This document shows, piece by piece, positions 47,043-56,351 of a stretch of DNA of 64,000 nucleotides. The position numbers and the translations under genes were made by a program. Position 1 is the stretch's first letter. The number at the start of each line of letters is the position of its first letter. The stretch comes from JARRQJ01 sp963810615 (GTDB taxonomy: Bacteria > Pseudomonadota > Gammaproteobacteria > DRLM01): assembly GCA_963810615.1 (NCBI GenBank), contig CAWEOA010000007.1, positions 186,001-250,000 of the forward strand. Direction: 5' to 3'. The notes beneath the pieces are model-generated. The model saw nothing but the letters and a program-made list of their open reading frames with translations, did not search any database and was not told where the DNA came from.

Positions 47043-48089
47043 ATGATTGAAACCTTGCAAACGAGTTTGAGCGGGATGCCGGAGATCTTTCTGATTCTCG
47101 CCAAGATAACGTTGATCGTGGTGCCGATCATGCTGTCCGTCGCCTATCTCACCCTGGCGGAACGCAAGGTAATCGGTTATATCCAGGTGCGCATCGGCCC
47201 CAACCGCGTCGGACCGCGGGGATTGCTGCAGCCCATCGCCGACGGTTTGAAACTGTTGATGAAGGAAATCATCGTTCCGACCAACGCCAACCGTTTCCTG
47301 TTCATCGCCGCGCCCATCCTCGCCCTGGCACCGGCCTTGGCGGCCTGGGCGGTGATACCGTTCAGTGACGGCATGGTGCTGGCCGACATCGATGCCGGCC
47401 TGCTGTATATCCTGGCGCTCACCTCCATGGGGGTCTACGGCATCATCATCGCCGGCTGGGCATCCAATTCCAAATACGCCTTCCTCGGCGCTTTGCGTTC
47501 CGCCGCGCAGGTGGTGTCCTACGAAATCGCCATGGGCTTTGCCCTGGTGGGGGTGCTGCTCGCCGCGGGCAGTCTGAATCTCGGCGCGATAGTGACCGCG
47601 CAGCAGGGCGGTATCCTGCATTGGTTCTGGTTGCCCTTGCTGCCCTTGTTCCTGGTGTATTTCATCTCAGGCGTGGCGGAGACCAACCGTGCGCCCTTCG
47701 ACGTGGCGGAAGGTGAGTCGGAAATCGTGGCCGGTTTCCATGTGGAATATTCCGGCATGACCTTCGCCCTGTTTTTCCTGGCCGAGTACGCCAACATGAT
47801 TCTGGTGGCGGCCCTGGTGGCCTTGTTGTTTTGCGGCGGTTGGCTGTCGCCCTTCCAGGGCATTCCCGTGCTGGAAGGCTGGTTCGCCTGGGTGCCGGGA
47901 TTGGCATGGCTGTTGGCCAAGATGGCGTTTTTCCTGTTTTTGTTTTTATGGTTTCGCGCCACCTTTCCCCGTTATCGCTATGACCAGATCATGCGTCTCG
48001 GCTGGAAGGTGTTCATCCCGATCACTATCGTGTGGTTGCTGGTGGTGGGCGGCGCGGTCCTGGCCCATCTCGGCCCTTGGTTCGCTTAG
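47043..48089 (+). CDS. nuoH: NADH-quinone oxidoreductase subunit H
   Basis: NuoH (ND1) is the membrane subunit lining the quinone entry channel. The 348 residues have eight or more helices and the signatures AERKVIGYIQVRIGPNRVGPRGLLQPIADG (about 40-69 in pieces) and NRAPFDVAEGESEIVAGFHVEYSGM, which holds the acidic residues important for proton coupling. It starts seven bases after nuoG. Confidence 0.97.
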   Translation: MIETLQTSLSGMPEIFLILAKITLIVVPIMLSVAYLTLAERKVIGYIQVRIGPNRVGPRGLLQPIADGLKLLMKEIIVPTNANRFLFIAAPILALAPALAAWAVIPFSDGMVLADIDAGLLYILALTSMGVYGIIIAGWASNSKYAFLGALRSAAQVVSYEIAMGFALVGVLLAAGSLNLGAIVTAQQGGILHWFWLPLLPLFLVYFISGVAETNRAPFDVAEGESEIVAGFHVEYSGMTFALFFLAEYANMILVAALVALLFCGGWLSPFQGIPVLEGWFAWVPGLAWLLAKMAFFLFLFLWFRATFPRYRYDQIMRLGWKVFIPITIVWLLVVGGAVLAHLGPWFA

Positions 48090-48115
48090 GGTAATCCAAG
48101 GGCAGGAGGACGAAT

Positions 48116-48604
48116 ATGAAGACAGTCGTAAATTATTTTCGCAGCCTGATGTTGTGGGAACTGCTGATCGGCATGAAGCTGACGGGGCGCTATTTCTTCG
48201 CCAAGAAGATCACGGTGCAATATCCCGAAGAGAAGACCCCGCAATCGCCGCGCTTCCGCGGCCTGCACGCCCTGCGCCGTTATCCCAACGGCGAGGAACG
48301 CTGCATCGCCTGCAAATTGTGTGAAGCGGTGTGTCCGGCCCTGGCGATTACCATCGAGTCGGAGCAGCGCGCCGACGGCACGCGCCGCACTACCCGTTAC
48401 GATATCGATTTGTTCAAGTGCATTTATTGCGGATTTTGCGAAGAATCTTGTCCTGTGGACTCCATCGTCGAGACCCGGATTTTTGAATATCATTTTGAGA
48501 AGCGCGGCGAGAACATTATGAGCAAGCAGGATTTGCTCGCCGTGGGAGATGAATACGAGAAGCAGATTGCGGCGGATCGGGCTCAAGACGCGGCATACCG
48601 CTAA
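48116..48604 (+). CDS. nuoI: NADH-quinone oxidoreductase subunit I
   Basis: NuoI (TYKY) carries the two [4Fe-4S] clusters N6a and N6b. The 162 residues contain the 8Fe ferredoxin pattern Cys63-x2-Cys66-x2-Cys69-x3-Cys73 (CIACKLCEAVC) and Cys102-x2-Cys105-x2-Cys108-x3-Cys112 (CIYCGFCEESC). An amphipathic N-terminal helix anchors it to the membrane arm. AGGAGG lies before the ATG. Confidence 0.98.
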   Translation: MKTVVNYFRSLMLWELLIGMKLTGRYFFAKKITVQYPEEKTPQSPRFRGLHALRRYPNGEERCIACKLCEAVCPALAITIESEQRADGTRRTTRYDIDLFKCIYCGFCEESCPVDSIVETRIFEYHFEKRGENIMSKQDLLAVGDEYEKQIAADRAQDAAYR

Positions 48605-48643
48605 ACGACAAAATACGAATTATAAGGACTCGGCATATTAACC

Positions 48644-49273
48644 ATGGGCATTGAAGCTATCCTCTTCTACTTTTTCGCCGCGATTCTGGTGGCGGCCGCC
48701 AGCGCCGTGATTACCGTGCGTAATCCCGTGCATGCGGTGCTGTTTCTGGTGTTGGCGTTTTTTACCAGCGCGGCGCTGTGGTTGATGCTGGAGGCGGAAT
48801 TCTTGGCCATCGCACTGGTGCTGGTGTACGTGGGCGCGGTGATGGTGTTGTTCCTGTTCGTGGTAATGATGTTGGATGTCAATCTCGCACCGTTGCGGGA
48901 GGGATTTATGAGCTATCTGCCGGTGGGGGCCGTGGTGGCGGGCATCATGTTCGTTGAGATGGTGATGGTGGTTGGTGCCAAGCGCTTTGGTTTCGACAGC
49001 TACGGCGAGGGTCTCAAGCATGCCGCCGATTACAGCAACACCAAAGAGCTGGGCGGAGTGTTATATACGGTGTATGTCTATCCGTTCGAGATCGCCGCGG
49101 CGATCCTGCTGGTGGCGATCGTGGCGGCCATCGCCTTGACCATGCGCCGTCGTCCCCAGACCAAATCTCAGGATCCCGCGCAGCAGGTGATGATAAATCG
49201 CAGCGATCGGGTGCGGGTGGTGAAGATGGCCGCGGAGAAAAAGGCCGCTACGACGGCCGCGCGGGCGGATTGA
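48644..49273 (+). CDS. nuoJ: NADH-quinone oxidoreductase subunit J
   Basis: NuoJ (ND6) is a five-helix membrane subunit containing the pi-bulge helix used in coupling. The 209 residues open with IEAILFYFFAAILVAAASAVITVRNPVHAVLFLVLAF and contain LVYVGAVMVLFLFVVMMLDV, the conserved third helix. A basic C-terminal tail (RRRPQTKSQ..., ending EKKAATTAARAD) extends past the last helix. Confidence 0.96.
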   Translation: MGIEAILFYFFAAILVAAASAVITVRNPVHAVLFLVLAFFTSAALWLMLEAEFLAIALVLVYVGAVMVLFLFVVMMLDVNLAPLREGFMSYLPVGAVVAGIMFVEMVMVVGAKRFGFDSYGEGLKHAADYSNTKELGGVLYTVYVYPFEIAAAILLVAIVAAIALTMRRRPQTKSQDPAQQVMINRSDRVRVVKMAAEKKAATTAARAD

Positions 49274-49351
49274 AACTAGGGTTGAGCGCCGTGCCTTGTC
49301 GGCAAGGGGCGAAATAAATTTTTTGGGATGCAAAGGGAGTAAGGGGGAATA

Positions 49352-49657
49352 ATGGTTGCGTTGTCTCATTTCCTCGTCCTGGGGGCGCTGTTGTTTTGTC
49401 TCAGCGTGGCCGGGATCTTCATCAATCGTAAAAATGTGATCATCCTGCTGATGGCGATCGAATTGATGCTGCTATCGGTGAATATGAATTTCATCGCCTT
49501 TTCCCATTACCTGGGCGATACGGGCGGGCAGGTATTCGTGTTCTTTATTCTGACCGTGGCGGCGGCCGAGGCGGCAATCGGTTTGGCGATCCTGGTGGTG
49601 TTGTTTCGCAACCGTCACACCATCAATGTCAGCAACCTGGATACCTTGAAAGGGTAG
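49352..49657 (+). CDS. nuoK: NADH-quinone oxidoreductase subunit K
   Basis: NuoK (ND4L) is a three-helix membrane subunit. The 101 residues carry the two conserved intramembrane glutamates in LLMAIELMLLSVNMNF and AAAEAAIGLAILV. AAGGGGG precedes the ATG. The nuoL start lies two bases after its stop. Confidence 0.97.
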   Translation: MVALSHFLVLGALLFCLSVAGIFINRKNVIILLMAIELMLLSVNMNFIAFSHYLGDTGGQVFVFFILTVAAAEAAIGLAILVVLFRNRHTINVSNLDTLKG

Positions 49658-49659
49658 GT

Positions 49660-51612
49660 ATGGAAAACGTCTATCTGGGAATCGTGCTGGCGCCGCTCAT
49701 CGCGGCCATCGTCGCCGGATTGTTCGGGCGGCAGATCGGGCGCGCCGGCGCCCATTGGGTGACCATTCTCGGCGTGGCTGTATCCTTCGCGCTGTCGCTG
49801 ATGGTGTTCAAGGATCTGGTCATCGACGGTCATCCGGTGTTCAACGGTTCGGTGTACACCTGGATGGTGAGCGATGGTGTGCATTTCGAGATCGGCTTCC
49901 TCATCGATCAACTCACTGCCCTGATGCTGGTGGTGGTGACTTTCGTGTCCTTGATGGTGCATATCTATACCATCGGCTATATGCACGATGATCCCGGTTA
50001 TCAGCGCTTCTTCAGTTACATCTCGCTGTTTACCTTCGCCATGCTGATGTTGGTCATGTCCAATAATTTCCTACAGCTGTTTTTCGGCTGGGAAGGGGTG
50101 GGCCTGGTGTCGTATCTGCTTATCGGCTTCTGGTATCAGAAGGAGTCGGCGATCTACGCCAACCTCAAGGCCTTTCTGGTGAATCGCGTCGGGGATTTCG
50201 GTTTCCTGTTGGGGATCGCCGCGGTGTTGATGTATTTCAACAGCCTGGATTACGTCGATGTCTTCAATGCCGCCCCGGACATGAAGGACGTGACCGTCCA
50301 CATCTTCGCCGCGGATGAGTGGAATTTGATGACGGTGATCTGCATCCTGCTGTTCATCGGCGCCATGGGTAAGTCGGCGCAGGTACCGCTGCATGTGTGG
50401 CTGCCCGATTCCATGGAAGGTCCGACGCCGATCTCCGCCCTTATCCATGCCGCCACCATGGTGACCGCCGGTATCTTTATGGTGGCGCGGATGTCGCCGC
50501 TGTTCGAACTGTCGGAGACTGCGCTCAGCTTCGTGATGGTCATCGGCGCCATCACCGCGCTGTTCATGGGTTTCCTCGGTATCATACAAAACGATATCAA
50601 ACGGGTGGTGGCCTACTCGACGCTGTCTCAGCTCGGTTATATGACCGTAGCCTTGGGCGCTTCGGCCTATGCGGCGGGCATCTTCCACCTTATGACCCAT
50701 GCCTTCTTCAAGGCCTTGCTGTTCTTGGCGGCGGGATCGGTGATCATCGCCATGCACCATGAGCAGGATATTCGCAAGATGGGCGGGCTGCGCAAATACC
50801 TGCCCATCACCTATATCACCATGTTGGTGGGTTCTCTGGCTCTGATCGGTTTCCCGGGGTTCTCCGGTTTTTATTCCAAGGACGCGATTATCGAAGCGGT
50901 TGAAGCGTCCCACCTCGCCGGTTCCGGTTTCGCCTATTGGTGTGTGCTGCTCGGGGTGTTCGTCACCGCGCTGTATACCTTCCGTATGTTCTTCCTGGTG
51001 TTTCATGGTAAGGAACGTATGGATCATCATACCCGGGAGCACTTGCGTGAATCGCCGGCGGTGGTGACCGTACCCTTGATCCTGCTGGCGATCCCCTCGG
51101 TGGTGGCCGGCTTCATGTACGCGGGACCGATTCTGTTCCACGGCTATTTCGCCAATAGCATCTTCGTGCTCCCGGAGCACAATGTCCTGGCCGAATTGAG
51201 CGCACACTTCAATGGCTCGGCCAGCTTCATCCTGGCGGGGCTCACCGGCCTGCCGTTTTGGATCGCTATGGCCGGGGTCGCCGTCGCCTACTATTGCTAC
51301 ATGGTTAATCCGGCGTTGCCTGACGCGCTTAAGGCGCGTTTCAGCGGGGTTTACAACATCCTTGATCGCAAATACGGCTTCGACGAGTTCAATGAAAAGG
51401 TATTCGCCGACGGCGGACGGGCTACGGGCAGGATGTTATGGCAGGGCGGGGACGTGACCATGATCGACGGTGTAATGGTCAACGGTACGGCTCGCACCGT
51501 GGGCTTCTTGTCAGGGATCATCCGGGTGGTGCAGACCGGCTACCTTTATCATTATGCCTTCGCCATGATCATCGGCCTGCTGCTGTTGCTGAGCTGGTTC
51601 GTGGTGGCATAG
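49660..51612 (+). CDS. nuoL: NADH-quinone oxidoreductase subunit L
   Basis: NuoL (ND5) is the distal antiporter-like proton-pumping subunit. The 650 residues include FFGWEGVGLVSYLLIGFWY (helix 5 with the key glutamate), LPDSMEGPTPISALIHAATMVTAGIFMVAR with the helix 7-8 lysine/histidine, and a long C-terminal lateral helix that spans the membrane arm. About sixteen helices in all. Confidence 0.98.
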   Translation: MENVYLGIVLAPLIAAIVAGLFGRQIGRAGAHWVTILGVAVSFALSLMVFKDLVIDGHPVFNGSVYTWMVSDGVHFEIGFLIDQLTALMLVVVTFVSLMVHIYTIGYMHDDPGYQRFFSYISLFTFAMLMLVMSNNFLQLFFGWEGVGLVSYLLIGFWYQKESAIYANLKAFLVNRVGDFGFLLGIAAVLMYFNSLDYVDVFNAAPDMKDVTVHIFAADEWNLMTVICILLFIGAMGKSAQVPLHVWLPDSMEGPTPISALIHAATMVTAGIFMVARMSPLFELSETALSFVMVIGAITALFMGFLGIIQNDIKRVVAYSTLSQLGYMTVALGASAYAAGIFHLMTHAFFKALLFLAAGSVIIAMHHEQDIRKMGGLRKYLPITYITMLVGSLALIGFPGFSGFYSKDAIIEAVEASHLAGSGFAYWCVLLGVFVTALYTFRMFFLVFHGKERMDHHTREHLRESPAVVTVPLILLAIPSVVAGFMYAGPILFHGYFANSIFVLPEHNVLAELSAHFNGSASFILAGLTGLPFWIAMAGVAVAYYCYMVNPALPDALKARFSGVYNILDRKYGFDEFNEKVFADGGRATGRMLWQGGDVTMIDGVMVNGTARTVGFLSGIIRVVQTGYLYHYAFAMIIGLLLLLSWFVVA

Positions 51613-51651
51613 GTAATTATTTAAGACCATAAGAAACAAGGCTGCTTACGC

Positions 51652-53169
51652 ATGGTTGCTGATTTGCCGTTATTGAGTTTGGTTGTGTGGGTGCCCATCA
51701 TCGGCGGGGTGGCGGTGCTGGCCGCTTCCAATATGGGCAGCAATACGCTGGTGAGGTGGTTGTCGCTGTTGTTCGCGGCGGCGGCTTTCCTCGTCTCCTT
51801 GCCCTTGTTCAGCCACTTCGATACCAGCGCCACGGATATGCAATTCCAGGAAATGATGCCGTGGATCGATGTGTTCAATATCAACTATCATCTCGGCATC
51901 GACGGGATTTCCCTGCTGCTGATCCTGCTCACTACCTTCACCACCGCGCTGGTGGTGATCGCCGGTTGGGAGGTGATCCAGGTCAAGGTGGCGCAGTACA
52001 TGGCGGCCTTCCTGATCATGGAAGGTTTGATGAACGGCGTATTCGCCGCCATGGATGCCGCGCTGTTCTATGTCTTCTGGGAGGCGATGCTGATACCCAT
52101 GTTCCTGATCATCGGGATCTGGGGCGGGCCGCGCCGCGTCTACGCGGCCATCAAGTTCTTCCTCTATACTTTTCTCGGTTCGGTATTTCTACTGATCGCG
52201 ATCCTGTATCTGTTTTTCCAGACAGACAGCTTCGCCATCGCCGACTTTTATAAATTGCCGCTCACCCTGCACGAACAGGTATGGCTATTCCTGGCCTTCC
52301 TGTTGGCCTTTTCGGTCAAGGTGCCCATGTGGCCGGTACACACCTGGCTGCCGGATGCTCACGTCGAGGCGCCCACCGGCGGATCGGTGGTTCTGGCCGC
52401 CATCATGTTGAAGCTGGGGGCCTACGGTTTCGTGCGCTTCATCCTGCCCATTACCCCCGATGCCTCCAGCCATCTCGATTGGCTGGTGATCGGCTTATCG
52501 CTGGTGGCCATCGTCTACATTTCCCTGGTGGCCTTGGTGCAGGAAGACATGAAGAAGCTGATCGCCTATTCGTCCATCGCCCACATGGGCTTCGTCACCA
52601 TGGGCTTCTTTTTGGTGTTCAGCATCTTCAAACAGACCGGCAGCGTGCAGGGGGCGGCCCTGGGTTTTGAGGGCGCGGTGGTGCAATTGATATCGCACGG
52701 CTTTATCTCCGGCGCCTTGTTCCTGTGCGTGGGGGTGATGTATGACCGTATGCACAGCCGCCAGATCAGCGATTACGGTGGCGTAGTGAATACCATGCCG
52801 ACCTTCGCTGCCTTTATGGTCTTGTTCGCTATGGCCAATGTCGGCTTGCCCGGCACCTCCGGCTTTGTCGGGGAATTCATGGTGATCATGAGCGCCTTCA
52901 AGGCCAATTTCTGGCTGGCATTCCTGGCGGCCACGACCTTGATCCTGGGCGCGGCATATAGCTTGTGGTTGGTGAAGCGGGTGATCTTTGGCCCGGTGGT
53001 CAACGAAAACGTCGCCGCCTTGAAGGATATCAACGCCCGCGAAGGTCTGGTGTTGGGTTCCCTAGCCATCGCGGTGTTGTTCCTGGGGGTCTGGCCGGCA
53101 CCGGTGGTGAATGTGCTCCATGCCTCGGTGGGCAATCTATTGCAGCATGTAGTGGTGTCAAAACTGTGA
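51652..53169 (+). CDS. nuoM: NADH-quinone oxidoreductase subunit M
   Basis: NuoM (ND4) is the second antiporter-like subunit. The 505 residues contain FYVFWEAMLIPMFLIIGIWGG with the helix 5 glutamate, LLAFSVKVPMWPVHTWLPDAHVEAPTGGSV with the helix 7-8 lysine, and a downstream QEDMKKLIAYSSIAHMG. It is separated from nuoL by 39 bases. Confidence 0.98.
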   Translation: MVADLPLLSLVVWVPIIGGVAVLAASNMGSNTLVRWLSLLFAAAAFLVSLPLFSHFDTSATDMQFQEMMPWIDVFNINYHLGIDGISLLLILLTTFTTALVVIAGWEVIQVKVAQYMAAFLIMEGLMNGVFAAMDAALFYVFWEAMLIPMFLIIGIWGGPRRVYAAIKFFLYTFLGSVFLLIAILYLFFQTDSFAIADFYKLPLTLHEQVWLFLAFLLAFSVKVPMWPVHTWLPDAHVEAPTGGSVVLAAIMLKLGAYGFVRFILPITPDASSHLDWLVIGLSLVAIVYISLVALVQEDMKKLIAYSSIAHMGFVTMGFFLVFSIFKQTGSVQGAALGFEGAVVQLISHGFISGALFLCVGVMYDRMHSRQISDYGGVVNTMPTFAAFMVLFAMANVGLPGTSGFVGEFMVIMSAFKANFWLAFLAATTLILGAAYSLWLVKRVIFGPVVNENVAALKDINAREGLVLGSLAIAVLFLGVWPAPVVNVLHASVGNLLQHVVVSKL

Positions 53170-53207
53170 TGACTTCTTTAATTAACCGGATGGTAGGCGA
53201 ATAAGCG

Positions 53208-54686
53208 ATGATGGAACAACTGGCGAGCACGACATTCGATATGCCGGACGTGATCCCGGCCTTGCCGGAGATCTTTGTGCTGACCATGGCATGTATCATC
53301 CTGGTCTATGATTTATTTCTCAGCGACCGCAACCGCGTCGTCACCTATTTGATGTCCATCGGCACCTTGGTGGGCGCGGCGATCCTGACCTATTATTATC
53401 ACGGCGCCCATGCCGATCATCCGGTGTTGACCTTCTCCGGCACCTTTGTCGGCGACAGCATGGCGGACGTGTTGAAGTTCTTCATCTACCTCTCCACCGC
53501 CGGTGTATTCATCTACGCACGCAGTTACCTGGCGGAGCGCAATCTGTTCAAGGGCGAATTCTACGTGCTGGGGCTGTTCGGCGTGCTGGGCATGATGGTG
53601 CTGGTGTCCGCGCACAACCTGCTTACGGTGTATCTCGGCTTGGAGCTGCTGGCCTTGTCCCAATATGCCCTAGTGGGCTTGCATCGTGATTCGGGCGTGG
53701 CCTCGGAAGCGGCGATGAAATATTTCGTGCTGGGCGCCCTGGCCTCGGGCATGCTGCTCTACGGTATGTCCATGCTCTACGGCGTGACGCGCAGCCTCGA
53801 CATCGGCGAGATCAGCGCGTTTCTCGCCCAGGGCAGTGATGACAATATGGTATTGATGTTCGCCGTGGCGTTCATCGTGGTCGGCGTGGCTTTCAAATTG
53901 GGTGCCGCCCCGTTTCATATGTGGATACCCGATGTCTATCACGGCGCGCCCACCGCGGTAACCTTGTATATTGGTACCGCGCCCAAGATCGCCGCCTTCG
54001 CCATGCTGATGCGCCTGCTGGTGGAAGGCTTGGGTGATCTGCATAGCCAATGGCAGGGCATGTTGATCGTGCTGTCCATACTCTCCATGGCAGTGGGAAA
54101 TATCATCGCCATTTCCCAGACCAACCTGAAACGCATGCTGGCCTATTCCACCATCGCTCACATCGGCTTCCTGTTGCTGGGTGTTCTGACCGGCGACAGC
54201 GGCGGTTATGCCGCTTCCATGTTCTATGTGATCGTCTACGCCCTCATGGGCCTGGGAGGATTCGGCATGATCGTGCTTCTCAGCCGTGCCGGATTCGAGG
54301 CGGACAACCTGGAAGACTTCAAGGGCCTCAACGAACGCAGTCCGTGGTTCGCCTTCATGATGGCGATAGTGATGTTTTCCATGGCCGGCGTGCCGCCCTT
54401 CCTCGGATTCTGGGCGAAGTTTGCGGTGCTGGAGACCGTAGTGCGCTCCGGCATGGTATGGCTGGCGGTGGTGGCGGTGATCTTTGCCATCATCGGCGCT
54501 TATTACTATCTGCGCGTGATTAAGCTCATGTATTTCGATAAGGCGGAACATAAGACGCCATTGACGTCGCCACTGGATATGAAGGTAGTCATGAGCGCAA
54601 ACGGTCTCGCCGTGCTGGCCTTGGGCTTATATCCCAGTGCTCTCATGACTCTGTGCGCGGGCGCTCTTGCAGGTTCGAACCTTTAA
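53208..54686 (+). CDS. nuoN: NADH-quinone oxidoreductase subunit N
   Basis: NuoN (ND2) is the third antiporter-like subunit, next to the quinone module. The 492 residues contain LTVYLGLELLALSQYALVGL with the conserved glutamate, FKLGAAPFHMWIPDVYHGAPTAVT with the helix 7 lysine, and QTNLKRMLAYSTIAHIGFLL. It is the last gene of the operon; a probable intrinsic terminator follows 40 bases after the stop. Confidence 0.98.
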   Translation: MMEQLASTTFDMPDVIPALPEIFVLTMACIILVYDLFLSDRNRVVTYLMSIGTLVGAAILTYYYHGAHADHPVLTFSGTFVGDSMADVLKFFIYLSTAGVFIYARSYLAERNLFKGEFYVLGLFGVLGMMVLVSAHNLLTVYLGLELLALSQYALVGLHRDSGVASEAAMKYFVLGALASGMLLYGMSMLYGVTRSLDIGEISAFLAQGSDDNMVLMFAVAFIVVGVAFKLGAAPFHMWIPDVYHGAPTAVTLYIGTAPKIAAFAMLMRLLVEGLGDLHSQWQGMLIVLSILSMAVGNIIAISQTNLKRMLAYSTIAHIGFLLLGVLTGDSGGYAASMFYVIVYALMGLGGFGMIVLLSRAGFEADNLEDFKGLNERSPWFAFMMAIVMFSMAGVPPFLGFWAKFAVLETVVRSGMVWLAVVAVIFAIIGAYYYLRVIKLMYFDKAEHKTPLTSPLDMKVVMSANGLAVLALGLYPSALMTLCAGALAGSNL

Positions 54687-54726
54687 TGCAGCAATGTTGG
54701 GGAGGTAACTCCCTGTCTGAAGAAGA

Positions 54727-54748
54727 GGAGGCGTAAGCCTCCCTTTTC
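54727..54748 (+). terminator. Probable intrinsic terminator of the nuo operon
   Basis: GGAGGC (54727-54732) and GCCTCC (54737-54742) form a six-pair GC-rich stem with a GTAA loop, followed by CTTTTC. It lies 40 bases after the nuoN stop. Confidence 0.7.
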
Positions 54749-54908
54749 ATTTAGGGGCGTGGTTAAAGGCCGCTGCGCTCCGGCCTCCCATTTTCTAAGG
54801 TTACTCACCCCGTTCAGAGGAAATCCAATGCTGAGAGCTCATCACGCCTGTCGAAAAATTTTACAAATAAGAAGAATACAGTGGGGGCTTGCAGCGGAAA
54901 AATAAAAT

Positions 54909-54935
54909 AATACAATATAATCAATACGTTGTATT
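54909..54935. promoter_or_regulatory. AT-rich inverted repeat upstream of the PEP-CTERM gene
   Basis: AATACAA (54909-54915) and TTGTATT (54929-54935) are perfect 7-base arms around 13 bases. It ends four bases before a sigma-54-type promoter, so it is a candidate regulator site; activators of sigma-54 usually bind further upstream. Confidence 0.4.
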
Positions 54936-54938
54936 TAC

Positions 54939-54954
54939 TGGCTGATATATTGCA
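54939..54954 (+). promoter_or_regulatory. Sigma-54 (RpoN)-type promoter of the PEP-CTERM gene
   Basis: TGGCTGATATATTGCA matches the -24/-12 consensus TGGCAC-N5-TTGCA at the invariant GG (54940-54941) and GC (54952-54953), spaced by exactly 10 bases. The transcript would begin near 54965, about 50 bases before the ATG. PEP-CTERM genes are often controlled by the PrsK/PrsR pair together with sigma-54, which fits. Confidence 0.65.
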
Positions 54955-55014
54955 TTAATAAGTTTAAGTTTAGTGCTAGGTTGCAAAAATTAAGTTTGAT
55001 GGCAGGAGAGATGT

Positions 55015-55482
55015 ATGTCTAATAAATCAATTATAGCCGTGTGTCTCTGTGGTTTGGCCTGGGCCGGTACCGCACAGGCAGGTTTTTTGGGCAATAATCT
55101 CGAATTGCAGTTTCTGCAGAATCTTGCCCTCACGCCGCCTGTTACGCTTAGCGACGGGCTAAACACAAACGTCGGTAACACGGGAATCAATGTGGATGTA
55201 GGGGATACCACCTTGGGCGTGACGGTGCCTACGGGTCTTGCCGATCCCGTCGGTTTGAGTTTCGTCGATGTTAATAACTCCATACCTACGATCACCGATG
55301 CCACGGGTAGCGGTAACGGCGATGTGAGTTTCGGGCCGAATTCCGTATCAGTTACGAACATATCTGCCGGCATTGAGACGCTGACCGTGACCGTTCCGGA
55401 ACCCGGAGCATTTGATCTGGTGGGGCTGGGCCTGACGATTTTAGGGATGACGATCTATCAACGGAAGCGCGCACGCGCTTAA
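55015..55482 (+). CDS. PEP-CTERM sorting-signal protein
   Basis: A 155-residue secreted protein. Residues 1-22 form a signal peptide (cleavage after AQA). The mature part is low in charge and rich in Asn, Thr, Val and Gly, typical of PEP-CTERM cargo, with no enzymatic motif. The C-terminus is VPEPGAFDLVGLGLTILGMTIYQRKRARA: a VPEP motif, a hydrophobic helix and a basic tail, the exosortase recognition signal. The protein would be cleaved and exported with extracellular polymer. No exosortase gene is in the window. GGAGAG precedes; the ATG at 55015 is used because that at 55011 stops at once. Confidence 0.88.
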   Translation: MSNKSIIAVCLCGLAWAGTAQAGFLGNNLELQFLQNLALTPPVTLSDGLNTNVGNTGINVDVGDTTLGVTVPTGLADPVGLSFVDVNNSIPTITDATGSGNGDVSFGPNSVSVTNISAGIETLTVTVPEPGAFDLVGLGLTILGMTIYQRKRARA

Positions 55483-55489
55483 CCGACCT

Positions 55490-55523
55490 GCAGTAAACAC
55501 TCCGTAATCAAGGAGTGAACTGC
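55490..55523. terminator. Convergent hairpin between PEP-CTERM and outer-membrane protein genes
   Basis: GCAGT (55490-55494) and CACTCC (55498-55503) pair with GGAGTG (55512-55517) and ACTGC (55519-55523) around an eight-base loop, with small bulges. It overlaps the last codons of the leftward gene. There is no clear U-tract, so its role as a bidirectional terminator is tentative. Confidence 0.35.
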
Positions 55524-56173
55524 ACGGATAAGGCAAATAGATTCACATCGGATTTGTCGGTGGTGCTCTTATCGCCGACTTCAAAATATCTTTCCCATTC
55601 GAGACGCGCGCTGAGTTTATCGGTGAAGGCGTAGCTGGTACCCACACCAAAGCTGGGACTCGTGCCGTTTTTGCTTATGGAGCCGCTCTGGGTGCCGCCT
55701 GTAGCCGTGGTGGTGGACGTGCGTTTTGCATCCCAGAAGAGCAGCCCCGGTTTGGCGAACACATTCCATTGATCGGACAGAGGTGCGCCCAGTAATGCGG
55801 CAACGCCGAAACCGGTAATTTTAAGCTCACTGTTCAAGCTGAAGTTAACTGACGATGAGCCGGAGGTCGCGCCGTTACCGCTGGCGTCACGTGAAAACTT
55901 ACCCAGATTAGCGTAGAAGAGTTCAGCGGCGATGTTGGGGCTGAAGCGGTAGCCGCCGAATATCTTCCATGCCGTGTCGGACTTGCTTGACCCGCTTTGA
56001 AAGGTACTGAGCGAAGTGAAACCGCTGTTCAGGATATCCTGTCTTGAAATCTCCGTAACATCGGCGCTGGATCTGCCGATGCCCAGTCCAGCATAGAAAC
56101 CTTGGTCTTGCGCGCTCGCGACGCCGGCGTACGCGGCGGAAATCATGGTCAGGAAGAATATGCTCTGTTTCAT
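55508..56173 (-). CDS. OmpA/opacity-like outer-membrane beta-barrel protein
   Basis: A 221-residue protein of the OMP_b-brl class. Residues 1-22 form a signal peptide (FLTMISAAYAGVASAQ). The mature chain has alternating amphipathic strands of an eight-stranded barrel: GFYAGLGIGRSS at the first strand, WKIFGGYRFSPNIAAELFYANLG, GFGVAALLGAPLSDQWNVFAKPGLLFW and a terminal LFALSVQFTP, which ends in the barrel-assembly motif with an aromatic residue near the C-terminus. Loops are Ser/Thr-rich. GAGGTG precedes the ATG at 56173. No peptidoglycan-binding domain. Confidence 0.85.
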   Translation of the reverse strand: MKQSIFFLTMISAAYAGVASAQDQGFYAGLGIGRSSADVTEISRQDILNSGFTSLSTFQSGSSKSDTAWKIFGGYRFSPNIAAELFYANLGKFSRDASGNGATSGSSSVNFSLNSELKITGFGVAALLGAPLSDQWNVFAKPGLLFWDAKRTSTTTATGGTQSGSISKNGTSPSFGVGTSYAFTDKLSARLEWERYFEVGDKSTTDKSDVNLFALSVQFTP

Positions 56174-56351
56174 TTGGACACCTCGGACGTTCAATTGAAG
56201 TCAGTAAATTAAGCATGGCGCATGTTGTTTCGAACTATACCCGAGCCAGCACCTTAGTCAAGGATGGTATGTTCTGAGAAGGCTGCAGACGATGGTGGCT
56301 TATTCATGGTTTTATTGATTGCTCCCTGTAGAAGCTCTTTATTGCCGGTTG

